Position numbers and translations under genes: made by a program
The notes under the pieces: generated by a model
What the model saw: only the letters and a program-made list of their open reading frames with translations
What the model was told of the DNA's origin: nothing
The model's database searches: none
Shown: in pieces, positions 12,882 to 23,900 of the stretch
How positions within the stretch are numbered: position 1 is the first letter of the stretch
Layout: the number at the start of each line of letters is the position of its first letter
Assembly: GCA_964007475.1 (NCBI GenBank)
Contig: OZ023273.1
Span: 42,967,525 to 43,031,524, forward strand
Direction of reading: 5' to 3'
From: Hybos culiciformis
Taxonomy: Eukaryota; Arthropoda; Insecta; Diptera; Hybotidae
Length of the DNA stretch: 64,000 nt

Positions 12882-15800
12882 TTATTCCATTGGTAAGATT
12901 TTTTTTTCGACAGGCCAAACTTTGTCTTCTATCCAATCCAAATATGTGAAAATTTTCGTATACACTCCAGGTCGTATTCTTTTATCTAATCTAGCTTTTT
13001 CACAATTATCTCCATAGGCTGTTAAACCAAGTAAAGTATACATGCAATAGAAATTATCTTGATCTGGATGAATAATTTGAAGAGGTCCACCGCTATCACC
13101 TTGACAAACGTCTTTAAAATTTTGAAAAGATCCTGAACAAATTTGTAAGCTGTCACTAATAATTCGTCTGGAATTTGCATATATCGAACACTTGTCGATG
13201 GTATATTTTTCTAATGTTAATTTCATCAATTGAGGTGAAGGTATTAATTTCAGAAAACTTTTTTCATTAGTATCGACAGTAAGTCCCCATCCTGTTGCAA
13301 TTGCTGAAAATTATGAAAATTATTTGCCATTTAAAATTAAATTCTGAGTATAGTAGGTCTTGATAGAACCATAGAACATTTAATTCAAGAATAAAAATCT
13401 GTTTTTTTCTATTATCCATGGCTGTGTAGGATGAGAATGAAAATAGTTTTTTGTATTTTGTTTTTGTTATTACCTAAAGTATGATCTCTGTAATCAATAC
13501 TTGTTGGCAAACAGGCTGGGCGAATAAACGTATTAAACACAATTGTTTCGTTTAATTTTAATAATGCAATATCATTAATTTCTTGGACGTCATTATACCC
13601 ATCATGCTTTATTTTTTTCGCTATTTCAACAATAATCGATTCAGTAAAATCATCATTTGTTGAATAATCTAATTCTCCAAGGCTTACATGTGTAACACTT
13701 GAAAATAAAATATATATGAGTTTTCTTATCACTTAAAAGGCCGAGTGAATGTATCAAATCTTGGAATTTACACTAAGCTCTGCTATTTTAAGCTTCAAGA
13801 ATTATGTTAATTTTGTATCGAAATATTACGTTGATATTTAATTGCTTATTTTACGAAAACTATAGTTAATCATATTGTGGTCAAGACTCCAAATTTTCAT
13901 GAAACACCTTGAAAAGTTTGTTTTGAAAAATGTTCTCAAAAAATTATTCTTGATCTGCCTATGCTAATGTTTTCATATGAAAAGCAAAAAAATTTTTTTG
14001 GGTGTTTTTTTTAACGGTTGGCTGAGGGATAGTTCTAACTATATTGCACTTTCAAATATTATGTAGAATTAAAAGAAATTACATGTTAAATAATGTATAA
14101 TTTTATAATTAAAAATTAAAATCTAACTTAAGTAATTAGAATTATTAAGAAAATAACAAAAAATTTACACTTACGCTCGAAATTTGTTGGTTGTAGGTGA
14201 AACTACTTTCATACAATGTGCCACTGTCAATACAAATTTTTCACTAAAAATAAAAATTAAAAAAAGTACATAGTAAGTAAATAATACATACCTATATAAA
14301 AATAGTAAAACATGGAAAATTATTATGAAATGCTCTAAATTACAGTAAATTTTATGTTTTTGAAGTAGTTTTCCCATAGTAATAAAAACAAGAACATGTT
14401 CTTGCCAAAACATGTTGTTATTAAAGGATGGGTTGAGTAATTTTTACAAATATTTCGTGAGGCAATATGTGGAAGCCATTAATGTTCACTGGGGTGTCAT
14501 TTTTGACGTTGACTTTGACAATTTTATGTCGTATTTATTTGTAAACAAATGAAAAAAAAGTTTGTTATTGTTTTTTATTTTGAATTTGAATTGAATTTGT
14601 AGGTATATTGTGTTGTTTACTTTTGTTTTTAAACTTAAGAAAAAAAAAACAGATGTTTATCTGTTTTGTGAAACACATTAAGGTAGTCTGTTCGGTCGAT
14701 TTTAATAACATGTTTTTGTGCTCAAGAACATGTTTTTCGAGTTCAGTTTGTCCAAGGCATTAGATATTTTCGACAATCTTATTTGCAATAATAATTCTAT
14801 TCGAAGAATTCGATTGCTTTAACTTCAAAGAATTGGATTGCTTTAAGTCCGGAAATTTCAATAGGGAATTGGTTCAGTCCTGGAATCCGCGATTCCTTTT
14901 ATATGTTTTTATGTGTCACAATTTCTTCCTATTCTTTCTTTTTCTACTTTAATGTTGTAAAAAATATCAGAAAAAATTCCTCTGGATCTTTTTTCCTTAT
15001 TAGTTATATAATTTCAAGTACAACTATGTCTTAACAACTATGACGACTGTCAAGGATAGGTTTTTTTTTCTTATAATTTTTTGTGTGGGAAACCAAAATG
15101 TTATTTTTGATGGTTGTTGATTTAATTTTAACTTATAATTCAGCCACAAATGTGAAAAAAAAATTAGTTAAAGTGTAAATTAACGCTTACGGTTGTTCTT
15201 TTAGCTTTTTGATTATTAATGTTCGTGAACTGATTTGTTACATTATTTCTGTATGAAAAGATCAATTTACCTTATTAAGCTGCCTCCGCACCCCCATCTG
15301 TAGTCGCCATCACCAATTTTAATTCCTATTAGTGCCATATGTGGAAATTCTCTTGGAGATGCTTTTACTCCTCCAATAACTAGCCCAGCAATTCTCATAC
15401 CACATTGATCTTTATTGTAATATACCACCTCATTGAATGGGGTTCGATATTGCATTTTCTCGAAAACAAACTCTTTATATTCATTACATTCTATATTGTT
15501 TCAATATATAATTAATAAACTAGGATTACTTAAAACGCACACTTTTAGATTTATAGTACGATTTAAAATAAATCAACGCCCCTTAAAAATAGATATTAGT
15601 GAATTGCATAAAATATAGTTTCAGTAATTTCAAGTTAAAATTGTAATTTGAAAAAATTGGAAACTAAAGTATCAAATATTCTGTCATGATTAGTCTTTAT
15701 AGTAGTTATAATTAAATTCAACTGGTCAAACGAGTTTTATTTGAATGTAATTTTTTCTATATAGAAACCAGTGTTGGTTTGGAATAAATAAACTATTATA

Positions 15801-17634
15801 CCAGTCTTACTAAATAAAAAAAGTTGAAGTTGAAATTTAAAATAAGAATATTAAGAAAGAATATCGGGAACAGCATTACGGTAATTAAATAGTAATTACT
15901 TATATAAAATTTCATATACCGTATCAAATTTCGGGTTGGGGTCTAAACCCCGGAAGCCAAAATCCCGAGTACAAAAGCCCGAAAAAAATCTCGGAAGACA
16001 AAATCCCGGAAGCAAAAATCCCGGAAACACAAATTCCCGGAAACCAGAATCCCGGAGGAACAAATTTCCGGAAACCAGAAAACCCCAGGTACAAAATCCC
16101 GGAAATTTTAATTTGGAAGAAAAAATTAACTGCGGGGATTCAGGGATTTAAACCTCCTTTTTCGCAATCTAACCGAGGGCTACGCGGGCAAAATTCTTTT
16201 CGCGTGTCCCTGCGGGGCTTCAGGGATTTAAACCTCCTTTTTCGCAACCTAACCCATGGCTACGCGAGCCAAAGTCTATTCGTGTGTCCCTGCGGGGCTT
16301 CAGGGACTAAAACCTCCTTTTTCGCAACGTAACCCATGGCTACGCGGGCCAAAGTTTTTCGCGTGTCCCTGCGGGGCTTCAGGGATTAAAACATCCTTTT
16401 TCTAAACTTAACACATGGCTACGCGAGCCAAAGTCTTTTTGTGTGCCTTCAGGAAATAAAACCCTATTTTTATCGCAACATAGTCCATTGATACGAGAGC
16501 TGAAGTATTCCTGCGAGGCGTTAGAGATTAAAACCTCAGGGATTACGTCTTTTCGGGATTGCAGGTTCCGGGATTTAGTCTTTTCGGGATTTTGACTTCC
16601 GGGATTTCGTCTTTCCGGGATTCTGACTTCCGGAACTTCGTCTTTCCGGGATTCTGACTTCCGGGATTTCAGAATCCGGGATTATGATTTCCGGGATTTT
16701 GTAAACGGGAAAAAAAAATTTGCGGGATTTCGTACTTCCGGGATTTTCGACTCCGGGCATTAGACCGGCTCCCTAAAATTTCATTTGGAATTTAGGAGTA
16801 GGTGCAATTAACGTATTTAATTTCAAGTACTTGGCATTTGTGATAGCATTTGTGATGACGAAAATTTATTTCTCAGAAACATCAGAAAAGTGATATAATT
16901 ATATAATAAAAAGGGTAAAAAATAATCATTTTTATACTTTGTTCACTTATTCTGGAAAAAACTGGTGGTGCTTTTGATGTTATAGTCTGCTGCTGTTGTG
17001 TTGTCGTAATTGCTTCCGTTGTAGTTGTTACTGTTGTTGTCGTTGGTGTTGTATTTGTTGTTGCTGTTGTTTTCGTTGGTAATGTCGTTGTTGTTGTTCG
17101 TGTTATCATTGGTGTTGTCGTTGATGTTGTCGTGGGAGTCGTTGGTGTTATTATTTGTGAATCATTTTGTGCATTTTTATTTTTTTCACTAATTTCATCA
17201 AATCCATGAACTTTAAATGTCATTTCAGTTGGACAACAGACATATTCATCATCATCAATAAAACCACATGTTGTATGATTAGTAATTCCACGTCTTACAT
17301 TTTGAATTATTGATGAGCAATTAACGTAATTTGTACAAATACCATTTTTATTCTCTACTTTGGTCTTACATATTTCGCCTGGAAATTTTATTTTTTGTTA
17401 ACATTCATTTTTCTAAATAATTTGTCATAACTTTTAAAGCCCACAAAACCACAAAATCAACAAAAGTTTTATTTTTACTAATCTTTGAACTTTAATTTTT
17501 TTTTAAACTTTATATTAGGAATATTGTAAAAAATTCCAAAAAAAATTAACTTTAAAAATAAACTCACCATCGGTCACACTAAAACAATTTGATATCTTTA
17601 AAACCAGAATAAAAAATATTGTATAAAAATACAT
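12882..17634 (-). CDS. CLIP-domain serine protease, CLIPC/snake-like, six exons, complete
   Basis: Coding exons on the minus strand are 17568-17634, 16938-17378, 15271-15490, 14175-14243, 13474-13697 and 12882-13303. All junctions are GT..AG with matching phases, giving 1443 nt (480 aa). Residues 1-20 form a signal peptide. Residues 26-71 carry six cysteines (C26, C37, C43, C60, C70, C71) spaced as a CLIP domain. A Thr-rich linker (about 100-155) follows, then a trypsin-like domain from V207. The triad is H252 (VAHC), D308 (DIALLKL) and S411 (GDSGGP). D405 sits at the S1-pocket position, predicting cleavage after Arg/Lys. The activation bond is L206-V207 (IAGL/VIGG); cleavage after Leu is typical of CLIPC proteases such as Drosophila snake and Manduca HP6, which act in Toll/prophenoloxidase cascades. 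An AATAAA overlaps the stop codon (12881-12886). Secreted zymogen role is inferred from family; ortholog identity is not settled. Confidence 0.93.
14385..14740. mobile_element. Possible small TIR element in protease intron 3
   Basis: About 40-bp imperfect inverted repeats containing AAGAACATG and AAAACATGTT occur at 14385-14427 and 14700-14740. They lie in the intron between protease exons 3 and 4. Ends and target duplication are unclear. Confidence 0.4.
15933..16773. mobile_element. Mutator-like fold-back element in protease intron 2
   Basis: The ends GGGTTGGGGTCTAA and, inverted, GGGAGCCGGTCTAA are flanked by TCAAATTTC (15924-15932) and TAAAATTTC (16774-16782), a 9-bp duplication with one mismatch. 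Both arms are packed with short repeats of ATCCCGGAA in opposite orientation, so they fold back. The centre is an 80-bp tandem array. A 9-bp duplication is typical of Mutator-like elements; no transposase is present. The Pro/Arg/Lys-rich ORFs in the arms are repeat artefacts. Confidence 0.78.
16131..16540. repeat. 80-bp tandem repeat, about 5 copies
   Basis: TGCGGGGCTTCAGGGA recurs at 16131, 16211, 16291 and 16370, with decayed units to about 16540. Each unit includes AACCTCCTTTTTCGCAACCT and GGCTACGCGAGCCAAAGT. The array forms the core of the element at 15933-16773. Confidence 0.9.
16938..17378 (-). CDS. Protease exon 2: CLIP domain and Thr-rich linker
   Basis: This exon encodes the full six-cysteine CLIP domain, then a Thr-rich stretch of about 55 residues with a run of four Gln, then APPVFSRISEQ. 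It ends in a GTATAA donor after CAA A. The spliced junction reads SEQKCNEY, a conserved pre-catalytic motif in CLIP proteases, where the Cys normally bonds to the catalytic domain. That agreement fixes the junction. The linker is likely O-glycosylated (inference), and its ACA/ACT repeats are prone to length change. Confidence 0.9.
17568..17634 (-). CDS. Protease exon 1: signal peptide
   Basis: The ATG (17632-17634) opens a hydrophobic leader, MYFYTIFFILVLKISNC, ending before a GTGAGT donor in phase 1. The split Gly codon is completed by the first two bases of exon 2 after a TTTCCAG acceptor. The intron is 189 bp. This exon is too short to stand out as an ORF but is required: exon 2 has no good start ahead of its CLIP cysteines. 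Confidence 0.88.
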
Positions 17635-20600
17635 TTTGTTGAATTAAAATAAAATAAAATAAAAATATATAATTTTTTTTTTTATTTTAAATGTAGAGAG
17701 TGTGAGCTAATGTTGCTTATCTCAGTCAAGCGTCAGAGAACTAAAAAAAATCTTTCTTTCATGCTGTATTCATTTGAGAATAAAATTATCGCTATTTATA
17801 TGTATGTAAAGGAATATATAGTATAATATATATATATAGCTAAAAGATGTACATTGAACAAAATATCATAATATATAGTGATAGTATATTTTTCTTTATT
17901 ACTTCTGGGAATTAAGTCCCTGATTGTAAATAAACAACTCTTTGTTAAGTGAACATATGAATAGTTTTTAATATTTTTAAAGTAAATTAAAACTATTAAA
18001 AAGTAGTTAAATATGATATTGCTAGGTTTGTACATAAAATTGTAGAATTTATTCAAAAATAAAAATATCTAAACTTTTTTATCATTTTGAATATAGATAT
18101 ATTATGTATAACTTTTTTAATTTTGTATAGATTTATGTACAGTGCATCCTTTAAATTCTAAGTAAGAAAAGATCTAATATGTTTTTTTTTTAATAATTTT
18201 TTACCTTGTCTTATGTTTTTCGTTGAAATTTATCATAAATAAAGTAATTTGACGTTATGTTTTATTATGATTTCTTGGAAAAATACTAACTATTAGTTGA
18301 ACATAGAAAATAATTTTTTTTTCATTTTGTATATAAAATTTTATTTGAAATTGTAGCTAATATCTTGTACTTGTAAGGTACTGTATGCACTTTACAGACT
18401 TATTTTTTTCCGGAACTATCAAATTGTTTCCACTTCTCACAAGTATGAATAGTACTTTTTAGAAGTGGAAATTTCCAGTTTTTTTTCTGGAAATATTTTT
18501 TGGTGTGAACAAGAAGACATGATTTTTTTTAATTTCAAAATTAAATTTAATTAAAAAATTCACACAAATATGTCAATACTATATACTTATATTTATGTCT
18601 TTTTGGAATGAGAGAAATAATTTGAAAAATAAAATCAATAATCATTGCGAAAAAAATACCTTTTTCATAATATTTCAAGCTATTTTATATATTTATTTTG
18701 CGACCTAAAATATGATCCATTTTGTTTTTTGGTCCCAATTTTTTGATGATTTCTAGAAAAAAATCACGTTAAAAGAATGTGCTATTATCTACTATCTTAT
18801 TTATATGTAAATATGTATAGAAAAAGTTTCCTGTTTTTTTTTTTGGAGTACAAGAATATCTATTTCTAAAAGCGTCATGAATATTTTTATACAAATGACG
18901 ATGCAGGATAATTTTTTGTTCAAATGACGTTATACTGAGTAAATTTTTGGTAAACTTGAAGGCACAAAATAATCGTAGAAAACATATAAAGTTCAATAGT
19001 ATGTTTTTTTTTATCTCATAGTAGTCTCATAATATACGTATAATTGTGTATGATGTTTTAATAATTGGAAAATAATGAATACAACATAAATGTTTTTCAT
19101 AACTTAAGTAGGTACATATGTAGGTAGAACAAAATTGGGAAAAGAAAAGATTTAATTTTTTTTTTTTGTTATCATGTCATCAATCTTTAAGTCCTCCTTT
19201 TTACCAAAATAAAAATATTTCAATTCAAAATGAATAAAAAACTGATGAAATCTATTTTTAAAAATAATAATAAAAAAAATAAATAAACTTTATAGAATTT
19301 TATTTTTATTAAAAAACTGTCTAACTCTAAGAAATTTTTGCTTTTTCTTTTTTATAAATAAAAAATAAATAATATTGCTTTAATACAATTATTATGATTA
19401 TTTTTCTTAGTATATGTATAGACAATTATTACAGATAATATTGTTGTCAAAAATAAAAACCTTCATTTTTTATCTTTGCAAACGATCAGTGTAGAGGCAG
19501 AAACGTTTTTAGCTACTTAAAGTATTTACACAGATACACATATTCCATCTTTTCTCGTACTTTAATGTACAAGTTGTAATCACAAAATTCATGTTTTTAG
19601 TTCATAGAGCAATGAGCTTAAGAATTGGAAATTTTATTTCTTGAAAAAGTTAGTTAACAGACACTATGATTCAATTAAAAATTGATAATAATTAATTTAT
19701 TGATATTAAAATATTGTAATTCTGAGAGAGAAGATGTATAATAATTATTTATAAGATTGATGTGTTTGGCTTAAAGACTAAATAATCAGTAGGCTTCAAC
19801 AAGTTTATATAGAGAGAGAGCGTACATTTTATTATTTTTATTTACAACATAAAATATGTGATAAAAATTTTTTTTTGCCATTTTTATTGTAATTGTATAA
19901 TAAGTAGAAAAATGTAATAATTCTTTGAAGTATACTCAACTCATATATCACTAAGTGAATTAAAAAATTATATTAAAAAAAAAAAATGTTATATAAAAAT
20001 ATTTTATCAAAGAATTTTTAATTGCTGATATAATTTTATTCTGAAGCGAATTTTTTAATTATGTTATAAATAAATTAACCAAATAATTATTTTTATTAAT
20101 GTAATTATATATAAAAAAAAAAAAAAAAATTGCATAATATAGGTTTTAATATATATACGTATATGAATTATACATAATTTCTCATATACATAATTTTCAA
20201 TTAAGTAATTATGTTGCATTAAGCTCGCATGTTCGTATCACATTTTGTTTATACATCATTTACAAAAATTAAATTAAACCAAAGATAAGTCTTTGAAGTG
20301 GAAAACATATTATGCAAAAAGCAGATCGGATTTTCAAAGTTGCAAAAAAACTTTTATCTTATTTTCAATGAAGTTTCTCAATATTAAAAAGTGTTGCATG
20401 AAAATTCTTCAAAAAAAAAAGTATAAATTATTAAAGATAAATAATTTTACTAGTCGTTTTCGTCACTGACTTCTATTCAATTATAGTCATTCAACATTTA
20501 TTTTTCTCTATTAATTAAAACTGCTTAAAATACTCTCTTATTTAAAGCTTTTCAACGTTCTAAACAGTATTGTATTAAGTTTCAGATTAAGATGAAATAA

Positions 20601-20923
20601 ATTCTTTACCTCCAGCAGTTATAAAATGAAAGAAAAATTTTTTAAGTAGAAAAAATTGATAAATATCTGATTCCGTGAAAATATTCCATATTTTTTTTTT
20701 TTCCATATTTTACTTATTTACAGATAGCAGGAAATAACGAGACGAAAAATAAATCTACTGCAATTTTCTTCCGTTCATAGGTACCTACATACAGTAAAAA
20801 AAAATTAAATTTAAATACCATAAAATAACTTTAAAATAGAAAACTTTAAAAAAATTTGTATATTTTATTTAATTTTTTTTTTCTGTATACACATTATGCA
20901 TTTCATAAAATTTATTCCTAATA
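17635..20923. other. Spacer between protease and PGRP-LB
   Basis: Both genes are on the minus strand, so this holds the protease promoter (near 17635-17800, with the GATA motif) and the PGRP-LB 3' UTR (below 20924). No other feature was supported. Confidence 0.65.
17716..17722 (-). promoter_or_regulatory. GATA-type site upstream of the protease
   Basis: AGATAAG on the minus strand matches the WGATAR consensus about 82 bp upstream of the protease ATG. GATA factors drive fat-body and haemocyte immune genes in insects. A single 6-7 base match in AT-rich DNA is weak evidence. Confidence 0.25.
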
Positions 20924-23900
20924 TTATTCGGTTGGTATTTCATTTAAATTTTGAGTACTGTTGGGATCTGGTAAAAAATGTGGCCATGTTGATATTTCAT
21001 TAAATAATCTATCTCCAGGGCATTCTGTATCGCGTACCTGTCTATGTCCCAATAATTTGAAATTTTTATCAATATAGCCTTTTGATACACCAAAATCAAT
21101 CAAATTATGAACAGCATTTAACATCTTTTGTGATGGTAACTTAGCTATAAATATAAAAAAAAATAATATTTATACTATTTATATGTATGTATATAAAAAA
21201 AAATGAAAAATTATGTACAATAATAAAAAAAAAAATGTATATATAACATATGACACATATGATTGTTTATATTGTATGATATAGTTATTAAGGTAAAAGC
21301 TACAAAAATTTTTGCTAGCTTTAATGAAAATATTTTGTATTATACTTGTACATATCTACAATATTATATCGTATACAATTTTATGTTAAAAAAAAATATT
21401 AAATGTATTATATAATGAAAATACCTTTTGATGAGTATTATGTGGCTTGCATTTATTTTAAAGGCTTCAATGGCGGTAAATTTATAAATTGCTTCAGGCA
21501 TTTTGAATTCACAAAGTGTATTAATGTGTACACTATATTGGTTTTTGATTTTTGTATTTTTCGGTAAAATAAGTATCAAATTTTATATTATTGGGGTATT
21601 AACTCTAGAAAAAGTATATTATGTATTTAAATTAAAGTAACTACAATTAAGTGAAACATATGTAGATATTATTATAATTTTTCTCCTTAATCGTCGCGAT
21701 GTAGTAGCGGGAATATGTTTTATTGTAAGTTCATTCAATTATGATTCCTTTTTATCGATTTAACACATAGCCACAAAATGGTAACGTGCATTAAGAGTTT
21801 TTACCATTTCTGTTATTGTTTAATACAATAATAAAACTTTTGATTTAAAGATATCGCATGTTCCATTCATGTTTGGAATAATATCTGTTATATAATACTT
21901 ATGTTGTACCATATAAGTGCATTATATATTATGCAATGATACACATTTACAATTAAAAGTGAAATCAAAAATTTTTGAAATAAAATGAATCTTAGATATT
22001 ATAACACACAATATACACCCCCTCATTTTATAAACTGATTTTATCTTTAATTTAATTTTTCATTTTATTTTATCATTTTCTCTTTCATTGAACTATCGCG
22101 ATCTGCACTCTAGGTCTTAAAACTAACCTTTGCTTATAAACCTATACCTACAAACTGCCTTCTTTAAAATGAAAAAGCCAATTTGTAGACAGAAATAGTC
22201 AGTTTGCAGAAAGGAAAGTTTCAGTTGGTTGGCATTTGGTTGGTATTGTTGTTTTTAATAAAAAAAACAACAATTTACGAGCTTAGCACTAACCTGCATT
22301 TGCTAAAAAATATCTAGTTTATAAAGTAAAAAGACAGGTATGAATATATAAAATAGATAGTAATATTTTAAAAATGCTTTAATTGTCATTAGGTATTTTC
22401 ATAACCTTTTCTAATGATATAGGTTGGCTAAATTAAGAACATTATTCTGGCAATGCTTTTATATAATATATTTTTTCTCTTACAAAAAAAAGATAAATTA
22501 AAGAATGTTTCCTCTTTTTTGATATATGTTCTATACCTTTTTCGTTATGATGGCTTTTTATTCTGTTTATCATACTTCAATATGCAGATTTATGATACCT
22601 TATTTATATCTAGATTATTTTTGAAAATCTCGTAATAAACCATCATTGACTATTTGTATGTAATCAATCATTTGTGTGTAAAAAAAAAAATCATATTTAA
22701 GTTTAGATGCGCCAAAAAATATAAATAAATTCCAGCCATAAAAACCTATTCATCAAAGGATTTTCTGGTTTAGTATTATTTGTAAATAAAATATTCGTGG
22801 AAAAATTTTAATGAAATTTTCGATAAAATTTTTTCAGTACTTAGAAAAAAATATACCAATAGCAATTACATGTGGGGTTTAAAGTGTTAAAAAAAACATC
22901 AAAATTTAACTTTTAGATGATTTATCATATGCATTTTTTTTTTCAAAGTATGGTAATAATTAATTACATACATTATAACTTTTAGCAATTTGAAATTATA
23001 CTTTATGATAAAAATGATCAGGTAGGGTAATTTGTTTTCAAACTTATCTACTCTTAAAAATTATATGCACTTATGTAATGAGAATCTAATCTAAGAATTA
23101 TGTAAATATAAAAAAATTTCGTCAAGCCTAATCTCTTTTACAATATAACACATATTCTAATTGTAAGTAATTTAATTTAATTATTATAATCTAGAAATGA
23201 TTGCATTATTGCACTATGTTTAAATAAACTCTTAAATATATTATAAACTTTTCATATAAATTCTGTTTGAGGCATGGCATCATAAAAAGAGTAAATTACG
23301 AAATATATAGGTTCCTATTATGTTTTATTGATATATTTCAATTAGCAATATTACTTTTATCATTAAATACCAAAAAAAAAAATTTTGTTTCTATAGAAAA
23401 TAATACTGTCAAAAAGATATCATTCATCATTAAAATTGTATATCATATATAATAAGTACAGTACGTAATAATATAATATGAATTGTAATATGTATTCGTG
23501 TAAAATTTAATGTAAAAAAAAACACATTCTACAAATATATGTATAAAATAATAAATAATATGTACTTGAATGAACAAAAACTGATGAATAAAATGAAAAA
23601 AAAAAATAATAAATAAATAAATTAATAAATCAATAAAATAAAATAAAAATAACTCATTATACTTACTTCTCCAGTCGCCAATTACACAAATGCCAACACT
23701 TTTATCATTATATTTGGGTGCATGGGCTCCAACAACATTAAAACCCCTACCTAAATAAATTCGACCATCACCACCGATACCAAAACTATAGCCAATATCA
23801 TTCCATCCTCGATCATCTTGATGGAAATTTTGCATTGAACGCATAGCAAGTTTACATTCATCTTCTGTATTACATTCACCAGGTATATAAGAATGATGAA

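Noticed and set aside
15936..16760. Pro/Arg/Lys-rich ORFs resembling collagen-like or basic proteins
   Set aside because: The sequence is translated CCCGGAA repeat from the arms of the fold-back element; no codon or domain signal.
16882..17223. Thr-rich ORF as a separate mucin gene
   Set aside because: It is continuous upstream with the CLIP domain and splices in phase to the protease exon at 15490.
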